NCBI GenBank assembly: GCA_029216955.1
Contig: JANAVB010010791.1
Span: 8,795,826-8,859,825 of the forward strand
Origin: Iris pallida
Taxonomy: Eukaryota > Streptophyta > Magnoliopsida > Asparagales > Iridaceae
Length of the DNA: 64,000 bases
Direction: 5' to 3'
The notes under the pieces are model-generated. The model searched no databases and was not told the origin of the DNA. It was given only the letters and a program-made list of their open reading frames with translations. Below are positions 23,896-37,009 of this stretch, piece after piece (positions within the stretch are counted from its first letter, which is position 1; every line of letters starts with the position of its first letter). The translations under genes and the position numbers were made by a program.

Positions 23896-26800
23896 TGTAA
23901 GCACCCTAATTTTTGAAAATTATTATTATTATTTATTTTATATGATTTTTATTTATTAAACCATATTTTATTTTAATTATGACTATATATATGCTTTTCC
24001 ATAGTTTTGATTTTTGAAGTACAATAATTATCAATTTCTCAAATCTATTCTTATTATCTTATTGTAGGTGAGTCCATCTTCAGTTTGATATATCATGTTC
24101 CATCCAAGCGTGTTCCCTTGTGCTATATTTTTCATCTACAAGCTTAAGGATAAAATAGACATTTTAGTCTCGACCGTTAAATTTGACTAGCTTTCCTAAT
24201 AGCAATTAAGGTCCAACTACGATCCAAATCATTTGACCCAATATATGGTTTTGACCCATTTGATGCCTACTAGCACATGCCAAAGTTATGCCACTCAATT
24301 AAGTTCCCTTGTACTATTTAATCTTAACTGGCACACAAGTCGAAACTATAGACATATTGGACTGAAATCGATCATAAAAAATTCTACTAACCCAAAACTA
24401 GTCCAAGTAGGGTTCGTAGAACCTATTCTTGGATGTCCTAATATCTTAGACCTATTTTAAATTGATTTTTATGAATTAATGGCAACCATAATGATTTAAA
24501 TCTATTTTTAAATTAACTCTATAACTACTTTCCTAATTTGGACCCAATCAAATCTCTTTGAGATACACCTTTGATTTAAATCATCAAATCTCAACCAAAT
24601 CCCCTCAAACTAAATTCAAATCAATCCCCACCTCCTCTTTCTCATGTAGAACCCTTCACTCTAGGATGACCGAATATACTTTATATATTTATGCTCTAGA
24701 AATCGAGCCCCTTCTATTTATTTTCTATTTTTGCACTTTCTTTCTACCCAACAGAAACAACTTATCACCCCGACCTCTTTCAACCCTCCTACCACCTTCA
24801 TCTCGCCCCTAGGACACCCCCTAACATCCTGACATATTCTCGAGGAGCCTTATCCCATAATTTGGTCGATACGAGGCGCGGAAGGCACCTGAAGTCGACC
24901 GAACTTGTGCTGAATTCATCATAGCAGGTTAGTCGAATTATTGACCAGGTTTTATCTACTTTTTCTTATCTGATTCTCCTGAAGACAAAATTTAGTTAAA
25001 CCTATGTGTCTAATTCAATCTCTGGTCGATGGATAACACAATTCCAAGCGGTTTGTCCATGGCGTCAATTCTACGACAAGGTGTCCAAAACCGACGAGAT
25101 TAATTGTGATCAGTTTTTTGCCTACCTAATGTCAAATTTGATCCTTCTAATATTTTTATTCAGAAACTGGACATTGAGAGATTTCCAACTCATATCTATT
25201 TGTTAGGTTTTGAGTTCGTTTGCTATTTTTAAAAATTCTTGATATTTGTTGTAACACCATAACTCCGAAAATTCTATGTTCTTTGTGTCCAAAAGTTCCA
25301 ATACTTCATAAAATCTTTTAAACTATTTGTTGCACAATGCTTAATGTTGAAACCATTATTTTAACTATTATTTGGAATTTTTATAGAATTTAATATTTTT
25401 AAATATTATTGTTTCGGGCCTCAAATTGTATACCAAGCTTAGGAATTTGTTATAAAATCAATATAAGACATGTACACATATTTTTTTATGTATAAAATAT
25501 ATTGTTTATTATTATAGAATATTTATAAAAAAATTTCAGAATTAAAAGTGATTTTTATTTTAATAATATATATTTTATAGGTAGATTTATTACTGTATCT
25601 GTTATATTAAGTAGAGTAGTTAATATGACTAGTTTTGGTATAAATATATTATTAGGGTTATGTATGGTAAGTACATATATAGTAAGTTATTAATGTATAT
25701 TATTTTCTTATTTCAGAATTTCGACGTTGAAGCTGAGATCAGTCAATTCCAATTAATGATCTTGTACCGCTAAAATTGACAAAGTGACCGTATGGATCGT
25801 CATGATAAGATTGTTAACCTTGTGGTTGATCATATTATCTCGGTTCGCGTATCATAGGTTTTATTGTACGAATTATGAGATACAAATTTAATATTTGAAC
25901 CTAGAATTTGAAATTCATCTTATTCAGGAATAATGATCATAGAGATTAGTGTAACCTAGTTCTATATGGTATGATTAATAAATGGCTTAGGTAACTTTGG
26001 TATTACACAAGCTTTCTAGGTAGGAGTGGTTAGTCATATTTGTATTTAGTAAATAATTTTTTTTTGTAATTTGGGGTTGATAGATATTGCACGAAGTATG
26101 ATTCGTTTGTTCATGGATAGTTCGGGTAGACTTTGGTACTGTAGTCTCACCTCAGATTGGACAAAACTCTAGGCATGTATACCTTGCTGAACTATACAAG
26201 ATTTCTTGTATTTTATATATTACTATTTCTTCTTTTTCATATTTGATTACATGCTTCTCTTGTTCATGTCATTGTTATTTTTCTTGTTTCACATGCACGT
26301 ACATTATTTTTTTATCCTATATGTCACTGCTATTCCATGTATAGATTATGATAGTGTTGCTTAGTCCTATGCCATGTCATTTGGTATGTCTTGACCCGTT
26401 ACTTGTATTTTTCTTGACTTGACTGATCACCCGTATAGTTTATTACGACTTAGAGGACAGTTACTAGGCATACGGGCTATATGATAGTATTCTGTTGGTC
26501 GATAGTTCGAATGAGCTTTGGTTGTGTTGATGATTCTATTGGTAGTTAGTTTCGTGATATGGTTGTGATATTCTGTTGGTCGTTATTCTCGGAGAAGATA
26601 CAATTGTGATTATTCTGTTGGCCATTACTTTCGGATGAGCTACGATTGTGAGGTACCTGTATCTATTAGCCCAAATGGTGGACATTGTCTTTGATGTTGT
26701 GTTTTTATGTAGTTTATTTAAACGTATTTTCGGCATCTCTTTTATCTATGTTATTTACTGTCATAGTAGACATATTTTATGTATCTTACTACGTCCCTCT

Positions 26801-27286
26801 GAGGACCAGGTGATCTCTCTAGGTTATTGCTGGTTTTCTTCCAGGTATTATTGAGACTACTATAATAGAAAAATAGATTGGTGGACGATTGTATCTCCAG
26901 GATTCATGTATCGATAGCGGTACTTTATCATTCTTTCGTCTATAATAATTTATGATGACATCTTCAGCTGCATAGCCTAGTTTTACAAGCTCTATTTTTT
27001 ATCATGAGCTTGTTCAGATGACTGTAATAACGTCTGGCCAACCTTATTACTAATTATCTATTCTTGTATTTATATTCAAGTAGCAACAGTGTATAGTGTT
27101 TGATCAGCATTAATGTATTGGTTTCCACTTGATATTATTATCTGTGAATTGAGATTTAGTTGACTTGCCATTTTAGACCCAATGTAGACAGCTTATACGT
27201 ATTCACGCTGGGCTGTAGTCCACTTGATTCGTTGCTAGCATGTATACATATCTTAGTCCTACGTATTTTGGGACTGGGGTATTACA
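23896..27286 (+). repeat. E3 5' LTR (3391 bp)
   Basis: Matches 28225-29477 and 44345-46449 with moderate divergence, so E3 is older than E2. It contains the twin-hairpin block (25742-25836) also seen in E0. No gene. Confidence 0.9.
25742..25836 (+). other. Twin hairpin block, E3 5' LTR copy
   Basis: GTCAATTCC...AAAATTGAC at 25742-25780 and AAGATTGTTAACC...GGTTGATCATATT at 25807-25836. Homologous to 1118-1208 and 44911-45001. Confidence 0.6.
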
Positions 27287-28224
27287 TGTTTTTTGGTGGC
27301 CCATACAGGTCGAGTTAGCCGTTTTGGTTACCTTACTGTACCGAATGGGCCTGCGAATATGATTAAACCCTTAGGAATCTCTATCCACAACTGCCTTGAT
27401 AATTCTTTTAGAATTTTTTCTACCATCATTAAAATTCTTAAGTTATAGTGTAAATTAGTTTGCATATTGAGTTTTGGTTGCTTAATAGATATGAGGGGAT
27501 TAGAGATGCCATAAGCCATAGGTATCTAGTGGTACGGATTTTGCAACTAGTGTGCTAGGGTTATAAAATTTAAAGCATCATATGTTTGATGAGGTAGTAT
27601 GACCAAAGGTGGGTAGATGTCCTCAGTATAGAAATAAGATTATGATCATACTAGGTTACTCTCTTATGGTAGTTATTTGATCAAGAATAGAGTAGTAGTT
27701 TTAGTGTAGAGATTGACCCTCTACAAAAAGAATCTAAACATAGCCTAACCCAACCCATTTACTATTATGCCTTACCAGTTGTATAGTTAGGATTAGACAG
27801 AATGGTAGGTATCACTTAGCTTGGCCAAGTAAAAATAAAAAAAGAGCCTTATATAATTGTGACAATAATGTGGTTAGAGGGATATAGTTAGACGTTTATA
27901 TTAGATACACAGTTTATAAATTTAATAAGCTCTACTTAGATAATCACAATAACATATGAGAATCGCTAGTAGGTAATAAGTTTAACCTTTCAAATTTAGA
28001 AAGGAGTTAGTGGCCATGAATGGTAGAAAAACAATTAGGTAGTTAAATTAGTATTAGCTTGCCAGTTTTTGGCTAGAATAGCAATCTTTTAGAGTACTTC
28101 CCTTAAAATTTTGAAGACGAGATGGATCATTTTTTTGATGGTTTAAAAGCGCCTTCTCCCTTATCCTTATTGAGTTGTTGGATAAATTGAATTTCGAATA
28201 CGAAATTCTTTTAAGGTGGTAGAT
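27287..28224 (+). other. E3 internal region, non-coding
   Basis: It begins TGTTTTTTGG and carries the leader motif TGGTGGCCCATACAGGTC at 27294-27311. Frames are full of stops and no gag, RT or integrase motif was found. A polypurine tract at 28209-28224 abuts the 3' LTR. At 938 bp it is less than a third of one LTR. Confidence 0.8.
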
Positions 28225-29477
28225 TGTAAGCACCGTAATTTTTGAAAGTTATTACTTTGATTTATTTTATATGATTTTTATTTATTAAACCATATTTTAT
28301 TTTAATTATAACATAGATATACTTTTTCGTAGTTTTGATTTTTAAAGCACAATAATTATCAATTTCTCAAAATTAATCTCATCACCTAATTCTAGATGAA
28401 TCCACTTTCAGTTTAATATATCATGTCCAATCCAAGCGTGTTCTCTTGTGCTATATTTTTCTTGTATAATTTTAAGGGTAAAATAGTTATCTTAGTCTCT
28501 ACCGTAAACTTTGACTAGTTTTCCAAATAGCAATTAAGGCCCAACTCTGATCCAAATTATTTGACACAATATAATATTTTGACCCATTTCGAGCCTACTA
28601 CACACATGCCAAAGGTATGTCACTCAATTGAGTTCTCATGTGCTATGTAATCTTAAGTGGCACACAAGTCGAAACTATAGACATATTGGACTCAAATCGA
28701 TCACAAAAAATTTTACCGACCCAAAACTAGTCCAAGCAAAGTTTATAGAGCCTATTCTAGGGTGTACTAACATCTTAGACCTATTTTAGATTGATTTTCA
28801 TGAATTAAAGGCAGAAATATTAATTTAAATCTATTTTTAAATCAACTCTATAACTATTTTCCTAATTTGGACCCAATTGAATCTCTTTGAGATACACCTT
28901 TGATTTAAATCATCAAATCTCAACCAAATTTCCTCAAACTAAGTCCAAATCAATCCCCACCTTCTGTTTCTCACATAGAACCATTCATTCTAGGATGACC
29001 AAATATACTTTATATATTTATGCTCTAGAAATCAAGCCCCTTCTATTTACTTTCTATTTTCACACTTTTCTTTCCACCCAACAGAAACTCATCACCCCAA
29101 CCTCTTCCAACCATCCTACCACCTTCATCTCGACCCTAGGACACCTCCCTAACACCTCAACACCTTTTTGAGGAGTCTCAGCCCTAATTTGGTCGATACG
29201 AGGCGCGGAAGGCACCCGAAGTCGACCGAACTTGCGTCAAATTCATCATAGCAGGTTAGTCGAATTATAGACTAGGTTTCATCTACTTTTTCTTGTCTAA
29301 GTCTCCTTAAACCAAAACTAGAACATGTGTTTACTTCAATCTCTGATCGTTGGATCACACAGTTCCAAGCGGTTCGTTCGTGGCGTCAATTCTACGATAA
29401 GGTGTCCAGAATTAACGAGATCTTTTGCGAGCAATTTTTTTCCTACCTAATGTTAGATTTGATCTTTAATATTTTTA
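28225..29477 (+). repeat. E3 3' LTR, left part (interrupted by MULE E4)
   Basis: Matches 23896-25150. Sequence similarity stops after ATATTTTTA (29469-29477) and resumes at 44345. Confidence 0.9.
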
Positions 29478-30009
29478 GAAAAAAATTATCAAATGCCTAA
29501 AAAAATCCAAAAGTTTTATGAAAAATCTGCCACAAAATAACATTTTATCGCGTGCCCAGAATTAGCGAAAAATATATAAAAGGGTGCGGAATGACCTTGT
29601 TGCCCTTCTAATTTATTGAAAATATCCACGAAACCTACTTTTCAAAAAAAATGTTTCAATTCTTCCTCTTCTTCCATACGCTGCTCATTTTTGAATCTAG
29701 GCTTTCTCCTCCAAAATCTTCAAACCTTGCTTCAAAACTTGTCAGTGACTCTCCATTCATAATCTTCACACTATGTCATCATCATCAGTTCCCACTTCAT
29801 CATCATCAGCAGCATTATTATCAGCATCAACTGGAGCCCCAGTTAGAGAAGAGAGAGCTGATGTGAAGAGAATAAAGAGAGTTGCACATAAGCCAAAGGT
29901 TAATGACGGAGAATCATAGAGAATTAAAAGAGTCGCACATAAGCCAAAGGCTGCTAAGCAAAAAGAAGGGCAAAAAAAGGTACAACTTTAAGTTATGTTC
30001 ATGATTCTG

Positions 30010-30560
30010 TTAAAATACAGGAGAATGGCCATTCTCCGTGTTAAAATCATAGAGAATTGCCATTTTTCATATTAAAATGACGGAGAATGACCTTTTCCGT
30101 GTTAAAATGCAGGAGAATGACCATTTCCCGTTTTAAAATTACGGAGAATGGTCATTCCCCGTGTTAAAATACAGGAGAATAGCCATTCTCCGTGTTAAAA
30201 TCATGGAGAATTGCCATTCTTCGTGTTAAAATCATGGAGAATGGCGATTCTCCGTGTTAAAATACAGGAGAATGACCATTCTTCGTGTTAAAATGACGGA
30301 TAATTACCATTCTCTGTGTTAAAATAACGGAGAATGGCCTATTTCTGTGTTAAAATGCAAGAGAATAGTCATTCTCCGTGTTAAAATCATGGAGAATAAC
30401 CATTCTTCAACGTTAAAATCACGGAGGATGACCATTCTTCATTGTTAAAATTATGGTGAATGACCATTTTTCTTGTTAAAATGTAGGAGAACGGTCATTC
30501 TCCGTGTTAAAATTACAGGGAATGTCCATTCTTCGTGTTAAAATGACGAAGAATAGTTGA
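30010..30560 (+). repeat. Palindromic minisatellite array 1 (~18 units of 30-31 bp)
   Basis: Units read GTGTTAAAATnAC followed by variants of the perfect palindrome GGAGAATGGCCATTCTCC. Some units keep full symmetry and others have one to three changes. The array occupies the first inferred intron of the Ulp1-like gene. Confidence 0.9.
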
Positions 30561-31645
30561 CAGAAACCTAATTTTTTGTTTATTTGTAAAAAAATTTGTC
30601 AGGAATAAAGATTCAAGAGTTTTTCGTTCTTCTTTCAAAACGATGCTAACTCTTATGGAGGATGTCAAAAAAGGTGGCAGCCATTTACCCGAGCCAGTTA
30701 TTGAGTCTTCAAAGAATACCGATTTCTATAATTTCGTCGAGGTATTCTATTAAAACAAAATTGGCGATCAAGAATTGGCCAAGGTTTCAGAAGGTCTTGA
30801 GAATTTGAATGGAAATTATTTGGAAGACAAAGATGGCATCGGATACTTTGAATTGAGCACTACTATTAAAATAGGAAAACAACAAGTGAAGTATGAAAGT
30901 GAAAGTGAGGATGATGCTTATTACAGAAGATTGATCATATGAAAACAACAGCAGACCTCACCACCAGTATCGTTGAGGTTGTGTAGAGATCACATCAAAA
31001 GATTGCTGACTAATTAAAAGGACAAACACACAAAAGTCACGAATACGGAAGTGAGACAGAAGTTCTTTGAATTGTTACAACGGCTTCATGATGGAGATGA
31101 ATATGTTAAACCAGATGATTTGGCCAAGCTAATAATATTCTACTTGTGTCAAACAACATTCTTCACAAAGTCTGGCGGTTCAAATTTACCGTACAAGATC
31201 TTGGCCTTGGAAAACAGTATAGAAGTTATCAAAAGTATCTGCTGGCCAAGGTTAATCTTGGGTATGTCATGGAGAGCATCAAAAGGACTACGAGTAAAAC
31301 TGTTGGGGGATTACTCCTATGCATACTCCAAAATGGAATGTTGTACAATATATTTTTCTTTTATTGGTTTGCAGAACATAGTACCCATGTGGAAAGGAAG
31401 TCTGAGCCAATTCGTGAATACCCGAGATTTTACACATGATTTGGGTATGCAATCTCGGTCTTCCTCAAAAACGAATATCACAGTAAATTAAGATCGAAAA
31501 AGATATTCAAAGATTTGGATATAGCTATTAGAAAAGAGGAAGTAAACCTAGAAGAGGAGGTAGATATACAAGAAGAAGGTGCATACGAGGGAGAGGAACA
31601 CCACCAAATAGATGGGGATGAGGATGCTGAGTAATAGAGACCCCA

Positions 31646-32041
31646 ACAACTTGAAATAAATACCGTGATGGAGGGGTCGGTACGGGAATTGGAGGAGTTA
31701 CGAAAAGAGGAATCTCAAATTATTTCTGAGAATGAGAAACTCCATGAAAAGGTTAAAGAGATAGAGGCACAAGGAGCCCAACAACATGCAATTAACGTTG
31801 TGATGGAGGGGTCGGTACGGGAATTGAGGAGTTGAGAAAAGAGAAATCTCAGATTATTATTGAGAATGAGAAACTCCAATAAAAGGTTAACGGGCTAGAG
31901 GTACAAGGAGCCCAACAACTTGAAATAAACACTGCGATGGAGGGGTTGGTTCGGGAATTGGACTCCTTGCGAAAAGAAAAATCTCAGATTATTATTGAGA
32001 ATGAGAAGCTTAACAAAAAGGTTAAAGAGCTAGAGGCACAA
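31646..32041 (+). repeat. Three ~131-bp tandem repeats encoding a coiled coil
   Basis: Units start near 31646, 31778 and 31911 with CCAACAACTTGAAATAAA-like sequence and encode variants of MEGSVRELEELRKEKSQII followed by ENEKL and KVKELEAQG. The heptad-like Leu/Ile and charge pattern predicts a coiled coil in the Ulp1-like protein. Unit 2 has a frameshift and a stop. Confidence 0.75.
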
Positions 32042-32084
32042 GGTAAAATTTTCTTTTTTTCAAACTTTTGATTTGTAATTTCCT

Positions 32085-32275
32085 GTGTTAAAATCACGGA
32101 GAATGGTCATTCATGGTCATTCTCCGTTGTAAAATTACGATGAATGGCCATCCCCGTGTTAAAATACAGGAGAATGGCCATTCCTCGTGTTAAAATCATG
32201 GAGAATAGACATTCTTCATGCTAAAATCACGGAGAATAGTCATTTCCCGTGTTAAGATCACAGAGAATAATTTTT
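32085..32275 (+). repeat. Palindromic minisatellite array 2
   Basis: About six units of the GGAGAATGGCCATTCTCC family. They sit in an inferred intron that starts GTAAAATTTT at 32042 and ends TTTTATATCAG at 32338. Confidence 0.85.
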
Positions 32276-32894
32276 TTCTTTTTTTAATGTATATATTGAT
32301 TGATATCATACTTTTCATTATTGTTTGTTTTATATCAGTGCAATCAACCGATAAGTTAAAAGAGACAAGTAAAAGGCTCAAGAATGAGATAAGAAAGCTT
32401 CATAAGAAAAGTTGAATCATTGCAGAATGAAGCCGTTAAAAAGGATGAAAAGATTGCTAATCTCGAAGCCATGGCTGTAGTATTGCTACTTGAGACTCAA
32501 CCAACTGCTGAGCAACAAGCTGCAGAACCTGCTGCTCCAAAAGAAATTACAGTAAGATCAAGGGGAGAAGAGGTTGATAAAACCATCACCGGCAGTAACC
32601 GATGAAGACTACACTCCCGTAGGGAAGAATACACTAGCAGAGGCTAATAAAAAGTGGAAGACAAATGCCGCTCCGAAACCAAAACCTCAAGCCAAAATCG
32701 GGGGACGAGAAAAAAATAAGCAGGGGAAACCCGAAACGGCTGAACTAGTGAGAAAGAGAACAATACTAAGGAAATGTGAGGACCTCAGACTTTGGGGGAT
32801 GTGGATGAAGAGCTGAAGAAGCTTTATAGGGACATCATATTTTCAAGAACGATGAGTCCAACGTTTGTATTCTGAACTCGATAAGTCATTGTCC

Positions 32895-33005
32895 AATTGA
32901 CAACGGAGAATGACCATTCTCCGTGACAGTTGGATGGAGAATGACCATTTTTCGTGTCATTTGTACGGCGAATGATCATTCGTCATGTCAGTTGGACAGC
33001 GAATG
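32895..33005 (+). repeat. Palindromic minisatellite array 3 (variant spacer)
   Basis: Four units with cores such as GGAGAATGACCATTCTCC and GCGAATGATCATTCGTC. The spacer is now CAGTTGGA instead of TTAAAAT. It lies between Ulp1-like coding pieces. Confidence 0.75.
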
Positions 33006-34050
33006 ACTCTCTTTTTTCCTTTCTAGTTTTTTTTACAATTATATCCTGAGAATCTCTATTATGTTAATCTAAACTAAATTTACGTGCAATGGTATGTTAT
33101 ACAAAAATATCTCGAAAGAGGAAGAAAAGGGAGTTGTCGTCATTCTGCCAGTAAAAGACATACAAGACATACTCAACAATGAAGACATGGAGGCTGGCAT
33201 ACTCAACCTAATAATAATGAAGATAAAATTAATTCAAGAACGCACATCCAAAAGAATGTACATCCACAAGAACGCACATCCTGCCAAGTTCACAGGCCGT
33301 GCAATATAAGTGGTCTGTATTCATGTTGTCCAACACATTGGTACGAATCAAAACTAAAAAATTCTTATTCATATGTATACCGATAAAAAATAACGTAAAA
33401 ACTTACTCATGATATTGTATTTTGTTTTTGGGAAACAGACCACCGTGGAGCTTACCATTCAGCCGGAAGAAACATCCGGCGCCCATGAAAATTTTAAACA
33501 AGATGTAGAAGACTTTATCATAGGTTTAGAGGACGACATAGAGTGGCTATTCATTCCACTCTTTAATGCATCCTGCAAACACTATATGCTGCTCACATTC
33601 AACTTCAGCTCCTACGATTGGACACACTACAACTTCTAAATGGAAAACACATACCAAAAGAGCAAGGAGGATACAGAATTAATGAAAAAGACCTTAGAGC
33701 TTATCGTCAGGAAAAAAGTTGTGATGATGAGGGAAAACAACCCGGTGATGATGGAGTATGAGAGCATAGAGCTGAAATGTTCTCCACGATGCCCACAACA
33801 ACTAGCAAGCAACTGTCTTTTGTACACAGCATTTTATATGAAGTGCTTGGTGAATAATCCCTTCGAAATCCCGAAAAAAAAAGATGTCATTCACCAGAAG
33901 ATTACAAAGATGAGGTTGAGATGGGCTAAGATGTTGATTTCAAGTGAACATGTAATACCATATGTACCAACCTAGCAATGACATTATAAACAATAATGTA
34001 AATGTAATTCAAAAATAATATATATAAAACAATTTAGAGCAAATTTATCT

Positions 34051-34150
34051 TTATTTTTTACCCAAGAATGCATTTGACCAATGTTCAGGTATTTGTTTAT
34101 CCATCCAAGTAAAGACACAAGCAGATAAAAAAACAGGGACCATTTTTCGT
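34051..34150 (-). pseudogene. Duplicated fragment of the MULE transposase exon/intron boundary
   Basis: On minus this encodes WMDKQIPEHWSNAF, a second copy of WMDKQKPEYWSNVF in the main gene (35200-35260). It is joined to sequence like the following intron (AGACACAAGCAGATAAAAAA). Part of the exon between the two blocks is missing, so it is a rearranged partial duplication. Confidence 0.7.
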
Positions 34151-34390
34151 ATTAAAATTACGGAGAACAAACATTCTCCGTTCAAAAATAACGGAGAATG
34201 GCCATTTCCCGTGTAAATCTCACAAAGAATGGCCATTCCCCGTCATAAAGTGTAGAAGAATGGCCATTCGCCATGTAATGCTCACGGCGAATAATCATTC
34301 GTCGTGTTAAAGTGCCAGAGAATGTCCAATCTCCGGGTTAAAATACCAGGAATTGGCCATTCTCCGTGTAAATCTCACGGAGGTATGCAG
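34138..34390 (+). repeat. Palindromic minisatellite array 4
   Basis: About eight units of the GGAGAATGGCCATTCTCC family, with spacers GTGTAAATCTCAC or AAAGTGTAGA. It lies between the two convergent MULE genes and next to the duplicated transposase fragment. Confidence 0.85.
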
Positions 34391-34614
34391 TCAAAAAATG
34401 TGAAATAGTAAATATACAGGCTTCAAAATAGCACCATTGATATCCAAAAATATAAGAAATGTATTCAAAAAACAATTATATAAAAGAAATAATATATGTA
34501 TATGTATTAACAAGGAAGAGCTGCCCCCTCGACCCCCGTAGCAGCACGTGGAGGGAGTGGGCAAGTGATGCAATTGTCATTACCTAATTCAAAGCAATTC
34601 TAGAACCTCATCTT

Positions 34615-36960
34615 CTACTTCCTTTTTTCTTTGTTCTCATATTTGCTCTTATAACGATCTATTTTTGGTCGGCCGGGGGCCCCCTTTCGGAGCAGGGGAT
34701 AGAACCAAATCAGTGGGATTATTTTCAAACCATTTTTCACAATATGGAACTTGGCAAATTGCACATGAATATAACTTCTTGTAAAATTTGATGTCCAATA
34801 CTGCTCCATAAAATCGTAAACAGATTTCTTCGAACCAAATCTGATGCATTGGATTGCATGGCTGCAAGGGAATCCCGTTACCTTCCATCTACGATAACTA
34901 CAATGCCAATCAAGAAGATTCACCAGGTAGGAGGAAGTATCTGCCATCTCCCTAAACTCAAAATCACCAGACCGATATACCTTAAAAGACATGCCATCAT
35001 CTGTAAGCTGCTTCAGCATATTCTCAACGTATGGTGTCAATTTGCTATTGAAATCAATTACATCCTTGTGGCGATCTAAAATCATCTTCATCATCTTCAC
35101 TCGGATAACATTTACAAGTGCTGAAATAGGCATTTTCTTCTCAGCCTTTATCCATGTATTGAATGACTCCGCAAAACTAGAAGCAACCTCGCCGTATTTA
35201 CATCCGGGAAAGAATACATTTGACCAATATTCAGGTTTTTGTTTATCCATCCAATTGACAACTTGACTACATTTCAGATCATAAATCTTCTTAACTACTT
35301 GTTTATACCCACCTTTAGAAAAAAAAAGAAGGAAGTCAAGACACAAGCAGATGAAAAAAGGAACAATTCTCCATGTTAAAATTACGGAGAACAGACGTTC
35401 TCTGTTCAAAAGTAGAAGAGAATGGTTATTCGTCGTGCTATGCATAACGGAGAACGGACATTCTCGTGAGAATTACATGGGTAATAGTCATTCTCCTTAT
35501 TAAAATAACGGGGAATGTACAGAAAAGCTGCATATATCTGTCTGATTTATACACCTGGTGTTAGAGCATATATTGTTTGCCTCCAAGCATCAAGTACAAG
35601 CGGATACACTCCTTCATTTCCTTTCTCCTTCAGCGGTATGTTATTCTTCATGTGATGATAGCAATAGCTATCGTAAGTAATAGGGAACACTTTAGGAACT
35701 TCAAAAACTAAACCGGTGCCTTGATACGAAAGAAAGACCATACGCCTACTACATCCAACAACATTCTTTAGATTTTTAAGGAACCATTCCCAATTGTCGC
35801 CATCTTCGTCCGAGACTATACCGTAATCAAGAGGATAATACTGTTGGTTACCGTTCTTCGCTGTAGCAGCCATCAAACAGCCTCTAAACCTCCCTAAGGA
35901 ATGTCGTATCCAAATATAGCATCGGACGACAGTATTGAAAGCCTTCGACACAAGCACTATATAAAAAAAAGCCGCTGAAACCTTATTGTTGTATCATCTT
36001 TCTGAAAGTCGATAACAGAACCAAGATTGGTTTCCTTTAACTTGTCGACATACCAACACAAGTCGCTGTAAGCTCTAACATTATCTCCGTACATTTCTTG
36101 GTGCACCAGCCTAATGTCATGGTATGGCTTCTCGTAGGTAAGAGATAAACCGTAGTCAACCTTGAATTCATTAACAACTGATTTAGCCAACTTTTTAGGA
36201 ACCATCCGAACAATGTCACTAACCAAACTTTTCACAAACTATGCTGGAACAACTAGATGACCTTTATCTATATAGCCAGCTCCACAATTGTGTTCTCCCA
36301 TATACCTCTTTACCTTAAAATTTTGATTATCTTTCGAAATAGATATAACATAGAAGCTCCAAAAATAAGCATGGGTCTTGTAATTCTTGCAGCAAATAGT
36401 GTACCTCCCCGGCTCAGATTTTAAAATATCGAATGGATGACGAGATTCAAAATAAACCTTTCTAACAGCGTGCCTAACTTTTTTAACACCATTTAGAAAA
36501 GCTGACTAACGCCGATAATTGATCCATGCCACACAACCGATTTTCTCTTCTTTACTATCTCAAGCGAGCCTTCATAAAAATCTACTACTCGTTTATCCTT
36601 TACAGTAGGAGAACATCTACTCAAAGATCTAGAAGAGGAAGACGAAGGTACCATGAGAATATTTTGACAAGAAAAAGATGTTGATGAAGATCATGGAGGA
36701 TATACTTGCTCCACAAATAGATCAAAGCTCACGTAATGGGTACCATGGAAACCACCAACCAATGACCGAAAAAAATCTCTGTCAACGTACAATTTAGTCC
36801 CATCAGAATCCAAAAACTTAAAACAAAAAAAAAGTGGATCCAAAAAAGTCCATAGATCGTACACTTGATGCTTTAAAAATTCTACGGTACTTTCATAAGT
36901 GACACGGCAGGAAAGTAGGTCTCCCTTGAAACAAATATTAACTAAACAGCTTGAATCCAT
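34615..36960 (-). pseudogene. MULE (MuDR-type) transposase gene, degenerate, with intron
   Basis: Probable start ATG 36960-36958 (MDSSCLVNICFKGDLL) follows a TGATGTTTTCAG splice acceptor. Downstream come a MuDR-type DNA-binding region (VRKVYFESRHPFDILKSEPG, about 36340-36490), KSLVSDIVRMVPKKL, and the transposase core: LYLDTTFL (first catalytic Asp) near 35915, then a frameshift, GCLMAATAKNGNQQYYPL, and GIVSDEDGDNWEWF (second Asp). An intron at about 35323-35553 (GTGTATAA...TTTTTTCTAAAG) contains a palindromic array. After it come YGEVASSFAESFNTW and a SWIM-like zinc finger, HCSYRRWKVTGFPCSHA, where the usual second Cys is Tyr. The C-terminus is basic (GAPGRPKIDRYKSKYE). Stops near 36240, 36500 and 36690 and frameshifts indicate inactivation. 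Confidence 0.85.
35365..35522 (+). repeat. Palindromic minisatellite array 5, inside transposase intron
   Basis: About five units of the GGAGAATGGCCATTCTCC family, flanked on minus by a GT donor near 35553 and a CTAAAG acceptor near 35323. Confidence 0.85.
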
Positions 36961-37009
36961 CCCCCTGAAAACATCAAAACAGAAGAGATCATAAATCAGA
37001 ACAACACAT

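Larger units (their letters stand above)
29773..33975 (+). pseudogene. Ulp1-like (C48 cysteine protease, Kaonashi-type) gene of the MULE, degenerate
   Basis: Exon 1 probably starts at ATG 29773 (MSSSSVPTSSSS), has a basic repeated RIKRVAHKPK motif with one stop, and ends near 29980 before a GT. An intron holding the large palindromic array ends at a ...TTTGTCAG acceptor near 30600. The next exon (about 30603-32041) has three in-frame stops; it contains FYLCQTTFFTKSGG near 31140, like the N-terminal DUF1985-type region of Kaonashi proteins, and then a coiled-coil repeat. Further pieces at 32338-32815, 33094-33309 and 33409-33975 follow. The C-terminus has HYMLLTFNFSSYDW (catalytic His) and PQQLASNCLLYTAFYM (Gln and catalytic Cys) of the Ulp1 fold. 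Family role: deSUMOylation-type cysteine protease. Stops and frameshifts suggest it is inactive. Confidence 0.75.

Noticed and set aside
30010..30560. Palindromic arrays considered as CRISPR or integron-like repeats
   Set aside because: Units are contiguous with a constant short spacer, diverge gradually, and lie in introns of a eukaryotic transposon.
34849..35266. Plus-strand frames across the MULE transposase
   Set aside because: Antisense of the transposase exons, which carry clear motifs on minus.
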